A DNA stretch of 64,000 bases. It comes from Antedon mediterranea (lineage: Eukaryota > Echinodermata > Crinoidea > Comatulida > Antedonidae). This document shows, one piece after another, positions 21,544 to 33,500 of this stretch. Below the pieces are notes generated by a model. The model ran no database searches and was not told the origin of the DNA. It saw only the letters and a program-made list of their open reading frames with translations. The stretch lies in NCBI RefSeq assembly GCF_964355755.1, contig NC_092673.1:16125001-16189000 (forward strand), written 5' to 3'. Numbering within the stretch: the first letter of the stretch is position 1; each line of letters begins with the position of its first letter. Position numbers and translations under genes: made by a program.

Positions 21544-24500
21544 ATGGTTGGTTTATCAGATGAGAATATTCCATCTGCTATTACTGCTCATGGTACAGAT
21601 GTTCAGGAAGTGTACACTAAGGCATTGACTGAGGGATCTGTCAAAATCAATCTTGGAATGCTTAAAGTGATTGGGCCGGAAGGAGTAGGTAAAACTTGCC
21701 TAATAAATGCATGTCTTGGAAAAGAGTAAGTACTAGTTAAAGGACAGTGAAATGAACTATGAAATATGCAAGTTAACTATATGATTCATTTTAATAACCA
21801 ATTCCCTAATATCGCAGCCTTTAAAGTAACTCAAGTTCACTAATGGTTTCAAATAATTTTCACTTCAAATAACTCCAAGCATAATGTTTACAGCACTTAA
21901 AAGTGACACAAGTTCATTATTGGTTTCAAATGATTTTCACTTCAGATTTAACACCAAACATGATGTTACAGATGGAATAGCAGTGATAAGAACTGTAAGC
22001 ACAACATGGACAGAAGATTATGACGATAGTGGTAAACATGAATAAATTTAGCTTTTCATCCCTCTTGCAGTGAACTATGATACACTATTGAAAGATAAAC
22101 TGGAGATCATACCACTACTGACACACAGTAGTATATTGTTGGATACTGCATTAATGTTGATATGATCAGTCGTGTAACTGGCTGATTTCTGCATGATTTT
22201 TAGTCGCGTGTGACTCTACAGTTCACTATGTCGGTCGGTCGGTAAACACCAACTTGTATATGGCTTTGTCTTGATATCACTTTCATCTAGCTAAGTCAAT
22301 TTTTCACAGTATATTCCTTATGGCCAGGAAAGGATAAAGGATGTGGTTATGTTTTCACGGTGCGCAATCAAAAATTATGCGGTCTACGCACAATTTAACG
22401 AAATCACGTTTTAATCATATCTCACCAGCATGAATCACAATTAAATAAAATTTGGTACTCATAAATTTCAAGGCATAAATCATCATATGGCAATACAATT
22501 AAGTGCATAGCGCATGAAACGCATGCGTACGCGCTTAAAATTTTCAAAATTTATTTTGGATGAAATAAGAGTATGTTTCAGGCAATTTTGAGCGTTTAAA
22601 AAATTGCCATGAGTGCGCAGATTTTTGCGCGCGTACTGCGCGGTAACATACAAATAATGAATGTTTATGAGTGTAATTGTACAAATAATGGCATGAGGTG
22701 AATGATGAAAGGTTATATCAATGAGGCAACACCAAGTTGATATAACCTTTCATCATTCACCAAATGCCATTATTTGTACCATTACACGAATATAAAACAT
22801 TCATTATTTGTTTTATATAACATCTAAATAGATTCCTGTCATTTGAATCAAATGAAAGGTAGCCCAGCCAAGAGGCCTACATTTCATTCACATTTATTAA
22901 AACAGTAACATTTTGTTTTTAATATTATATTAAATGTTATATTTATATGGATTTTATAAACACACTTTTAGTGATAATTATGTCAACAAACGACCAAACA
23001 ATCCTAGGCCTAGCAAGGCTAAAACGGCAAGGCTACTAGCTAGGCCTAGCTACAGTAGACTAGACCTAGGCCTAGTAGTACAGTAGTACTAGCTTGGCTG
23101 AAAGGCAAAACTTTGACAGACAATTGGAACTTATCTAGGATAATTATGGTTTTTCCAACGATTCCATGTCTTGTAGGGATGTCCCCATTAATTAATCAAA
23201 ATCCTAAAAATGATCTAAAGCTAATTTAAATGCCTTTTTGAATGACATTATATCTCCAAATCGTACACAAACATCTGCTGCAGCTGTTGCATATATCTGG
23301 CGGTGTTGTTTACAAAGAACAGAGGTAGGACAACAGTTGGCGCTGTTGTATTTCACAGTAATTTGTACAGCAGATCTATTTTCATCCGCGAAACGTTTTT
23401 TTTTCGTACACAAATATGTTTAAAAAGTACTATCGATCGTTGAATAGTACGTACTATTGCACGCCATGTGACCCACAATCGTCCAATCAAATGACAGGAA
23501 TTTATTTAGGTGTTATATAAATGTTAATATGCACTCTTTTTGCCCGATTTCAGTTTTACAACCATTCTTTAATAATATCATAGTTGATTCACTTTTCAAC
23601 TCGAAATTACGTTATACAAGTGACAGGCTACGCACGTCCGTGTAAGTTAACAAAATGGTGAAAATATGCTAAATTTTAAAATTAATATAGATTGTCAGAA
23701 TGCTCAGGAACACCTATTTTGCATTTCATTTTCTTAAATAAGTGTATCATGTATGATTTATTATGAAATTAAGAGAACAAAAGTTGATTAGTTCATCATT
23801 AATTGCCTATTAAATTTATAAAAAATAATTTCGACAATCAAACAAATTATGACATTTTCATAGGCCGAAATAAACTTACCATTAACTTTCTTCCTTAAAA
23901 TGTTTATATATTACATTTAATAGTATATAGTCTGACAGTGCATCAGTTGTGTATGGCTCGGTGGTACCGAGATCGAGTCTCACCTTGGTAAACAAAACGA
24001 AATAAGAAGCTTAGAGACATAACAGCTTCCACAATATGTGTGCTGTTTCCAGGATGGCCGACATGTGAGCTCTTAACTTTTCATGCCCTTTTTTTTGCAC
24101 TCTACAGCTCACTATGTCGGTCGGTCAGTAAACACTAACTTGAGCACGCAACTGCAGCCATCTACATGGCCTTGTTATTTTACATATTAAATATTGTTAC
24201 TCCTGATCTTTTCTGATGCAAAACATTTGATGGTTTGCTTCTTTCAGGATTGTATTTCATTCAATTTACATTTTCAATTAGTTTGAAGTGATAACCTAAT
24301 AATCAACTATTATTCACTTAAATCAACCCAAGGACAGAAATAAATAACTTTGTTTTGTTATTTTCAGGTAATCCCTCAAAACAGTTTACAAAATTTGTCG
24401 CTGACAAAATGAGAACAATGAAAAGTGAAAACGTATGTCAACAACATTTTATTTAAAACATTAAAATAATACAAAAGCCATTTATACTTCTTTTTTTGTG

Positions 24501-27500
24501 GAAAGATATCAATCTAGTCCACTGGACTTACTTACTAACGTAAGTTCAGTGAACTAGATTGATATCTTTCCACAAAAAAAATATTACACTACCTGAATAA
24601 ATGAGAATATTATTACTAGCCTAAACTGAGGGGTTTGTTTTCTTAATGCAAATCAATGATTCTTCAACAAGCAAATCAAAACTAATGTGGTTTGGAAAGT
24701 AAATGTATTTTCTATTTAGGTAAATATAAAGAATATTTAAATTAATATAGCTCATCGACGATGAGCTATGCTCGACGCGATTATGAGATCATGTTCCGAA
24801 TATGAGCACTGTTTCAATATTTTAATAGTATGATTTATAAAGAATATTTAACTATTTATAAGGTTTGTTTTCATTATATGAGTTAGGTTGTCCAGAAACC
24901 ACCTAAAGGTGATAATGATTCTAAAAATATTGAGGGCCATGATGATATTAATGACAACCACACCAATATTGAAGACAACTACAACAAAGATGATGATCAT
25001 GACAATCACAGCAAAGATGATGATCATGACAATCACAGCAAAGATGATGATCATGGCAACCACAGCAAAGATGATGATCATGACAACCACAGCAAAGATG
25101 ATGATCATGACAACCACAGCAAAGATGATGATCATGACAACCACAGCAAAGATGATGATCATGACAACCACAGCAAAGATGATGATCATGACAACCACAG
25201 CAAAGATGATGATCATGACAACCACAGCAAAGATGATGATCATGACAACCACAGCAAAGATGATGATCATGACAACCACAGCAAAGATGATGATTATGAC
25301 AACCACAGCAAAGATGATGATCATGACAACCACAGCAAAGATGATGATCATGACAAACAGAGCAGTCATGGTAATGATTAGTTTGTGTAACTTTTTAAAT
25401 TCTGTTTTTTTAAACAATAGTATTAAGAATTCTGTAATATTATATTGATGAATCTTTTTAATGACTGTAACATAACATGTGCAATCCTGAGATTTGATCC
25501 CATTCACAATATAGTGGAGTTTGTACTGTACCTTGATCGTGCTGTTTTAAAGCCATTAAATTGGAAGGTAATACTCTACAGTATCTCCTGTAATAGAAAT
25601 TTAATTATTTGCAGTTCTAAATTAATTTGTTTTTCTAGTATTTTCCAACTTGACTAAAGTAATTTAAGAAATTTATTTGTATTTATATGATTAAATTAAA
25701 TTTTGAGTAAAATGCTATACAATTTGTAAAGATAATGACTACAACAGAGATAATGATAATGACTAAAACAATGTGGTGATGATATAATGACTATAATAAT
25801 TATGTATACAAAAACAATGATGAGAATGATTGTTTATGAGTATAACATTGTTGGCAATTACATTGATGATGATGACCATGACGATGATGTGATATTATGA
25901 CAAAAACTATATCATTGATGATAATAGTGATGAAAACTATAACATTGATGATAATAGTGATGAAAACTATAACATTGATGATAATAGTGATAAAAACTAA
26001 AACATTAATGATATTAGTGATGAAAACTATAACATGAATAATAATAGTGATGAAAACTATAACATTGATGATATTAGTGATGAAAACTATAACATTGATG
26101 ATAATAGTGATGAAAACTATAACATTGATGATAATAGTGATGAAAACTATAACATTGATGATAATAGTGATGAAAACTATAACATTGATGATAATAGTGA
26201 TGAAAACTATAACATTGATAATAATAGTGATGAAAACTATAACATTGATGATAATAGTGATGAAAACTATAACATTGATAATAATAGTGATGAAAACTAT
26301 AACATTGATGATATTAGTGATGAAAACTATAACATTGATGATAATAGTGATGAAAACTATAACATTGATGATATAGTGATGAAAACTATAACATTGATGA
26401 TATTAGTGATGAAAACTATAACATTGATGATAATAGTGATGAAAACTATAACATTGATGATAATGAACAATAACAATGATGATAATGATGAAAACTATGA
26501 TAATCAGATTACAACAATGTTGCTTTTTGCATGTGGAGTATTAAAACAAAAATCTGTTTCAGCTACAGGTACTGACATTCCTGACATTGATACAGATCAG
26601 CAGTTAGATAATGATGTAATACAGGATATTGAGGACAATAAGGAGGAAACCTTTAAAGACACATTCAACATCTGGGATCACGGTGGACAACTGATATATC
26701 ATGGTATACATCGCGTAAGTTATGATGTGTTTGTCTATACATGGTATTTATCAACATAATAGTAGCATTATTATTGATATGCAGACTCAAATAGTTTCTG
26801 CACAAAGGCTCTGTAAGAAGTTTCAAATAGTTCACTACAAAAACCTTTTAACTCTACAGTATGTTGGCCAGTTTGAGTATGAGAAAAATATAACCTATGG
26901 AAATACAAATAAACAGTACATATTAGTGAAAATCTTGCTAGTACTTACTTGTCTTCTCTTCTGCCATTTGCTATTTAGCTTTTAGTTCAAATTTTGTATT
27001 TATATTGTTAAATCTATATAGCATAACTATCTTTTTCCTTCCTCTTCTTTTACCATCATATCTTTTTTATCACAATTTTCAATATAGTCCTCCTCCTCTC
27101 CTTTCATATCCATACAAACTCTGCAGGTGACACACATGATTTTATTTTTCCAATTATTTTTTCTGCCTTATTTATTCTATCCATTAGTATTATTATTATC
27201 CGTTGACAATTCACTATATACAGTATTTACAGTAAATCCTATTAATCCATAATTTCTGTTTTTAATGTGTACTGATTCTAGTTTTCTGAGGTGAGTTATT
27301 GTATATTTCTGCAAAAATGTTGTTTTAAATGAATTTGTACCAGAGAAGTATTTGGTAGAAAGAGTATTAAAAACTAGATTTAATTTGTCACTATGACGAA
27401 TTATAGGTTATATGCATTGATTTAAATCAAGATAATTGATTTTTAAAAGATATATTGATTGATTGATTGTCTCAGAATCTTTAATTATTTTAATATATGA

Positions 27501-30500
27501 TAGGATCTGGCTAACGGGAATACAATAGCCGGTATAACAATCCGATCAAAGATCCCTCTGCGTATAATGTCATAAACCACACGTACTCGTATAAAGCAAT
27601 TTTGAGTTGAATATGATTCTATTATTAGAAAAGGTTGTACAACAGAAATCGGACAAATTTCATCAAAAATAAATTTTGACAATATTGAAAATTTTAAGAG
27701 CGGGTACACATGCGTTATATGCGCTACGCACGTTATTGTATTGTTATATGATGAAATATGACATTTATGAGTACCAAATTTTGATTAATTGTGATTCATG
27801 CTTGTGAAGATATGATTACAAACATGATTTCGTTAAATCGTGCGTAATTTTTGATTGTGCACCGTGAAAACATAACCACATCGATTCCTGGCCATAAGAA
27901 ATATACTCTGAAAAATTGACTTAGCTAGATGAAACTGATATCAAGATAATTGACGGACAAAATAGTGCTATGGAAAGAATAAATAAATAAAGAAATAAAT
28001 AAATAAAGATCCTGACAGAATCAAGACGTTGTATGCATGATAATGCATATAACCTAATTATATTAAAACATTTTATATAAAGTTCTTAGTTATAGATAAC
28101 CACTTAAAAAATAAAATTTGTCTAAATATCAGAAAGTACAGTAAAATCAGTAAAATACTTGCTTTTTGCAGATGTTCATGACATTGGAAGCACTTTATAT
28201 TGTTGTATTTGATCTTAGTGTGAACCTTAAGGATCGTGCTATTTTCATTGATTCAAATGGAGTAAGTATTTGTAGGCCATGTAAAGTAATATTTTGAGGG
28301 CCCTTAATAGCAGTTAACTCACTGGGCTAAACTGGAAAGGTTACCCTCTTGTTTTAAATATACGTATTGTAAATATTGTGGTGGAATAAGTCTTTTTGAA
28401 AAGGAAAAAGGACATATGCTATTTTGTTTCATACCTTCCAGATAAGCTTCAAATTTAATTGTGGATAAAATCATTAAATTGTATGATAATTGTTGAATTT
28501 TTTTTTCAGAAAAAACGTAAATATCATTGGACCAATCTCCAGTTCATATTATCTTACATCCTGTCAGTTTATTCTCATAGTCGTATTGTGAAAGAAAACA
28601 AAGAAAAGGGAGTTCATAAACCAACTATCCTTATTGTGGGTACACATAAGGGTAAGCTTAGTTGGTTTAAAAAAAAACAAAATGCTGAGGTAAATACTCA
28701 ATGCTTCCATTTTTATGTTTACTGAAATTACCACAACTAAGCATACATGTCAGATCTATAATAAGCAAATGAGTACTAGAGTAGTGCATCAATTAATTTG
28801 ATTACTTAAGTCTATCGTGCGATTATTAGCAATATAGTAATCCCAGAGTCTATCATAAAGAAGTTTTTGAATATTAATTTATAAATTTGTTATTATTAGG
28901 CAAAAAAGGTATTTAAAAAGCTTCGAACTGCACTTAAAGAGAAACTGTATGAAGAACATGTATATCACCGATATTTTGCCATCGAGAACAGTAAAGAAAC
29001 TACAGATGAAAGTTTTAGTGAACTCAAAAAGGTTATTGATGAGTTTATGTCAGATTTAGAAAAGCCTGTTCCTTTGAAGTGGATGCGTTTTCGATGTGGC
29101 ATACATAATCTAAGGAGAGAAAAACACTTTTCTTTGTGTCCTGTTGAAGAGGTAAGTTTAGTGTTTTGTTTTGAGAATAGAAATGTGTTTAAAATAATAT
29201 CTAAGAAAGCATAAACAAAAAAACAATTATTATTAGTAAATTTTAAAAAGATATCAATCTAATGCGCTGGACTTACTTGTTTAGAAACAGCAACGTTTCA
29301 CGACCAATCAAGGTCGTATCATCAGGCCGAATGGATGGAATTGTGGCATTTGATCAGTGCTGTTAGTAAAGGAGGAGCTGTTAGTAAAGCGTCTAGATAT
29401 TTTGTTGATAGCTGAATTGAAAGTACAAAATACCTTAGACGCTTCACTAACAGCTCCTCGACTCTGTCACGGGTCACTAACCAAACGCCACAATTCCATC
29501 ATTTGGCCTGATGATACGACCTTGATCGGTCGTTTAACCTCGCTGTTTTTAAACAAGTAAGTCCAGTGCATTAGATTTATATCTTTTTAAAATTGATACT
29601 ACCTGGATGAATGAGAATATTCATATCCATATTATTAGTAAATATAATAATATTGATTGGTAATATGGTCCTAACCATGTCTGAAGAATTATGAGCCAAA
29701 CCTAGTAATATTACATGGAATATTCACAGCAATGTTACCATTCTAAAAGAGCAATCGTATAAACAATTGTATATCCCCCAGCTGGCCGTGTGTTCCTTCA
29801 GATTTTTTCCAGTAAATTTTATCAAGTAAATGACAAAAAAATTACAGTATTCATGCAGAACTTTTTATATGGTAATTGTAAGATTTTATGCCATAAAGGA
29901 CAAAAATAATGTTATAAATGTATACCTACCTATGATTTTATATTTTATTTAAATTTGAATAGTAATTAATATTTTTCTTTAGCTTAAAACGCTGGCAAGT
30001 GAGAATGGTATTGCAGATGAAAAACAACAATCAATCCTTCTTAACTTCCTGTATGATCTTGGTGAAATTGTTTACAGGCCTGACAACAAATTATTAAAAG
30101 ATCAAGGAGTGTTAGATCCAATGAAGCTGGTTGAAATTTTCACGGCTTTTGTAACAGTCATTCCACCAGAAGATCCAGTAAGTAGGCTCATAAAAATGTT
30201 AATGCAGTGTTGCTTGGGAAAATAATAGTACATGTGAATTCCTATAGGCACTGTAGTATCAACAGCAATATTTATCCATGTTCTGGTGGGTTTTTTTTCA
30301 ACATAATTCCTGCATCTCTTTTCAGATTCTAAATTGTTTGATAACTTAATGAACACAAAATCATAACATGTATGGCTAATTGGCGGTGTTTTTTTTAGCT
30401 GCCCATTTTTAGGAAGGCTTTTGATAAACTTGACAGGGGCATACTGGAAGAAGACTTGTTGCGTGAATTATGGAAAAAGCATAAAGTTGACGAAGGAAAG

Positions 30501-33500
30501 AATTTTGAGTTTCTTGTAGCACTGATGATTCAATTAGGTTTCATTTGCGAGAGGGAGACAACCAGCAGCCAAGATGTGGCAAGTACATCTACAGTAGGTT
30601 TTGTTAAGTTATCTTTTCTAACAGGATTTGCATGGAAGATTATGATACATAATTAGTGAAATTGTATATAAAATTAAAAAGTATTTGTAGGGTTCAGACA
30701 TATTTTGACTAAACTTTTTGCTGAAAGATGTTTTTAACATGTACAGAAAATGATCTTTAGTTTTCTTATTAAAAGAAATCTAAATGACATTTTACAAATC
30801 CAACAATTTCAGGAATCTGTTGGAAAGCGATCATTCTTTGTGCCACTACGCCTTGCATTCAAGACATCAAGTGAAGTGAAACCAGTGTCTGATGATTCAC
30901 AATCTATCAGTATCTATTACGACTTTAAGGGATATCTGCCAGATGTATTGTTTCCATATATGATTATTGATTTCCTCAACAAATTTCAAATGAAAGGTGT
31001 TGACCCAATACTCTTGTATAATCATGCTGAACTTGACTTCAACCAAGATCATCATGTGACCTTATATCTTGTCAAATTTGTGACTATGGACGATGAAAGA
31101 AAGTTCTTGTTAAAGGTACTGTATCATATAATTTGTTGTGAATAAGTTATGATTTAATAATAAAAACTTAAATTCAAATATCAAAACATCACTTTCCTTC
31201 TTTCTTTTTTAGGTGACTATTAAAAGAACTCTTGCTTGTAATGAAACAAGTAATGATGAACCCTCTTCTAAAGCATGTAAAGAGGTTTGTTATTTCATAT
31301 ATCAATATTGAAAACTATATCATTTTTTATAGATGTTTTTGTTGATTTGTTTTTTTGTAATTATGACATAGTTTAAAATAACTTAAATATTTAAAATCAT
31401 GTTTGTGTAGTTTACTTGATGCGTAATATAATTTGTAATTTTTATTGATATACATTATTAATTGAATATTAAATTGATTATTGACAATTGATTTATAAAA
31501 ACAATACATCTTTAACAAATAAATGATATAATCTTAATATTATATCAATTTAAAATACAAACAACTGAAAGTACAGTTATCAAAACTAGTTATAAGTGAT
31601 TTTTAATGAAATGTAGATTTTAAAATTTGTGCTATATTGTTTATGTGTTAATTGCATGTTTTTGGAAATTAACCTTCAATTTATATTGTTAGGTTTTGTT
31701 AACGATCCAGAAGTCATTTGAACCTTCTCAAGATGGTGGTAGAAGAGGGATTCAATATGAGAGATGCATACTTTGTGATGTATGTAGTGATATATCAGAA
31801 CAGAAGCACATTCAAAATCTTGGTGATTTCCACGACGAGAAGTTGAAATGCTCCAAAACTGGCATGATTATGAGCATGGATGTTACACGTTACAAGCGGC
31901 TATTTGAAGGTAAGAGTAACAAAACAGACAATTGTATTTTTATTACCCCTAACTATAGTAAACAGTGTGAAACAATTAGGCGTCATGTCCAAATGTTTCC
32001 AAATGTACAAACCGCGTCAAACGGTCACCGTTGATAGCTTGATCGTTTAAAGGGCCTTTCACACCTGTTCCGGCACGGTTCCGGTCCGGCGAGTCGAACG
32101 CCAATGTTTCGTTTTCACGACGCTCCACGCGGCCAAGCACCAATCGATATGCGCGTAGCCACGTAAAAACGAAACATTGACGTTCGATTGGATTTGCCGT
32201 CGCCGGACCGGAACCGTGCCGGAGCAGGTGTGAAAGGCCCTTTACGCGTGCAACGATCGTAAAAGAGCTAATTAATTTATGCATTTAGTATTGTACCGCC
32301 CACCGCCCACTGTAATTGTTTAGCCGTTAGACGCGCGTTTAACGTTAAACGTTGTTTGTTTTACAATGTCTATGTGTCATCGCCTTTAGAAGCATAGACA
32401 ATACACACAAACAATGTATTGTTCGCTAATTAAAATCCAATTTTTGTAGCCGCCCTACGCATCAGTTATCCTAATTTGGCCGGAAACATCAGCCAACGAG
32501 ACCTCAGCTCACACAGAGAGAGTTCAGGCTAGCCTAGTTTCGGCGGCCTACACTATAAATTGGGAATTGGGTTCAATAGCGAATTATAAAAACAACGACA
32601 CCTAGGCTACTAGGACGCCAACAAAATATATGCAAAATAAATATATATTCCATGTTAAGATTTTCCAGTCATATGCCTTTTAAATGATTAAGATATTGTG
32701 TAAAGAAAAAGGCCCGACCAGAATTTGGAGTGGGAAAAACATGCGAGTGGATCGGAGTCTGGGAACAGTTTAGATATAAATAGAGGAAATCCAGGTACAC
32801 GATCTTAATTACTGTTTTATTGTCGTCAGCACAGCATCCACCACCCTCTAATGGACGGCCACCGGCCGTACTGAGTTAAAAAATATCATGTTAGAGGTTG
32901 AGGTAAAACATCGAGTAGTATCGCGTTTCATGCCAAAAAACCCAGGTCTGTATTAATTACGGTCTTCTCTGTCGGCAATCTTTTTGAGCGACTTGAACTT
33001 TTTGATACCATAATTAGAATGAATGTTTTACCATCTTTTTTGTGGGCATCGTTTCTGGATCAACGGATGTTCGATATATACGAAGATCGCATCCACAATT
33101 GATTTTTTTTCTTCTTCAAATTTGCAAAAAGTTTTATGTCACAAAAGTGTCTGGTTTTACAGTATTATATTATGGTAGTAAATTCTAACTTAGTTAACAA
33201 AAATACAGCGACGACAAAGCTCAAAAGCCTTCACATTCCTTGTTTAATAAGTATAATAATAATTATTATTAATACAACTAGGCCCTTGTGCAACGGAAAA
33301 ATAGCCAATGATTTATATTTATTTTCAAGAATATTTTACGAGGGTGGTCTATCCAGCCGAAGCTGATCAGGGACCCTCACAAAATTACAATATGACGAGA
33401 CATATATAACAATAAAAATTTAATTAAAATAAATCAACAATGATAATAACTGTTTTTTAAATACTTTAACTGTGCTGTGATGTCCTGTAAAAGTCGATTG

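Larger units (their letters stand above)
22211..24175 (+). repeat. Direct repeats bounding an intron-2 insertion
   Basis: CTCTACAG(T/C)TCACTATGTCGGTCGGTC with further matching sequence on both sides occurs at about 22,211 and 24,103, roughly 60-90 bases each. Between them are a hairpin (22,681-22,780) and an inverted pair (about 22,805-22,850 and 23,485-23,525, core GATTCCTGTCATTTG-like). This is probably a composite of two or more non-autonomous elements. No coding region is visible. Confidence 0.5.
21542..28689 (+). other. Roc GTPase part of the gene (exons 1-7)
   Basis: Residues 1-413. Exon 1 ends after the P-loop (GPEGVGKTCLINACLGK); exon 2 holds the likely switch I region (DGIAVIRTVSTTW); exon 5 holds switch II (FNIWDHGGQLIYHG); exon 6 the following strand (ALYIVVFDLS); exon 7 the G4 strand (TILIVGTHKG). 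The order and spacing, other than the repeat insert in exon 4, are those of a Roc domain. The G4 site has Gly where the family usually has Asp, so guanine recognition may be weaker. Inverted copies of a repeat flank exons 3-5 (see findings). Confidence 0.8.

Noticed and set aside
21544-21729. The P-loop frame as a short independent gene
   Set aside because: It is exon 1 of a spliced gene; a perfect GTAAGT donor at 21,726 and the phase-matched next exon explain the early stop.
23940-23990. Second tRNA-like sequence (GAGATCGAGTCTCACC)
   Set aside because: Only a box B-like word is present; no box A or pairing stem could be shown.
24888-25448. 186-codon + frame of repeated MTTTAKMMI
   Set aside because: Wrong frame of the same minisatellite; it does not agree with the acceptor and donor phases.
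24848-25507. 219-codon - strand frame of repeated MIIIFAVVV, looking like a membrane protein
   Set aside because: It is the antisense of the 27-bp coding minisatellite. The sense frame fits splice phases on both sides; the antisense frame has no such support.
26047-26376. 109-codon + frame of repeated VMKTITLMI
   Set aside because: Alternative frame of the 30-bp minisatellite with no splice support.
27485-27709. 74-codon - strand frame (MYPLLKFSIL...)
   Set aside because: No family resemblance. A nearby (TTGA)n run suggests LINE debris, but the evidence is too weak to annotate as a gene.
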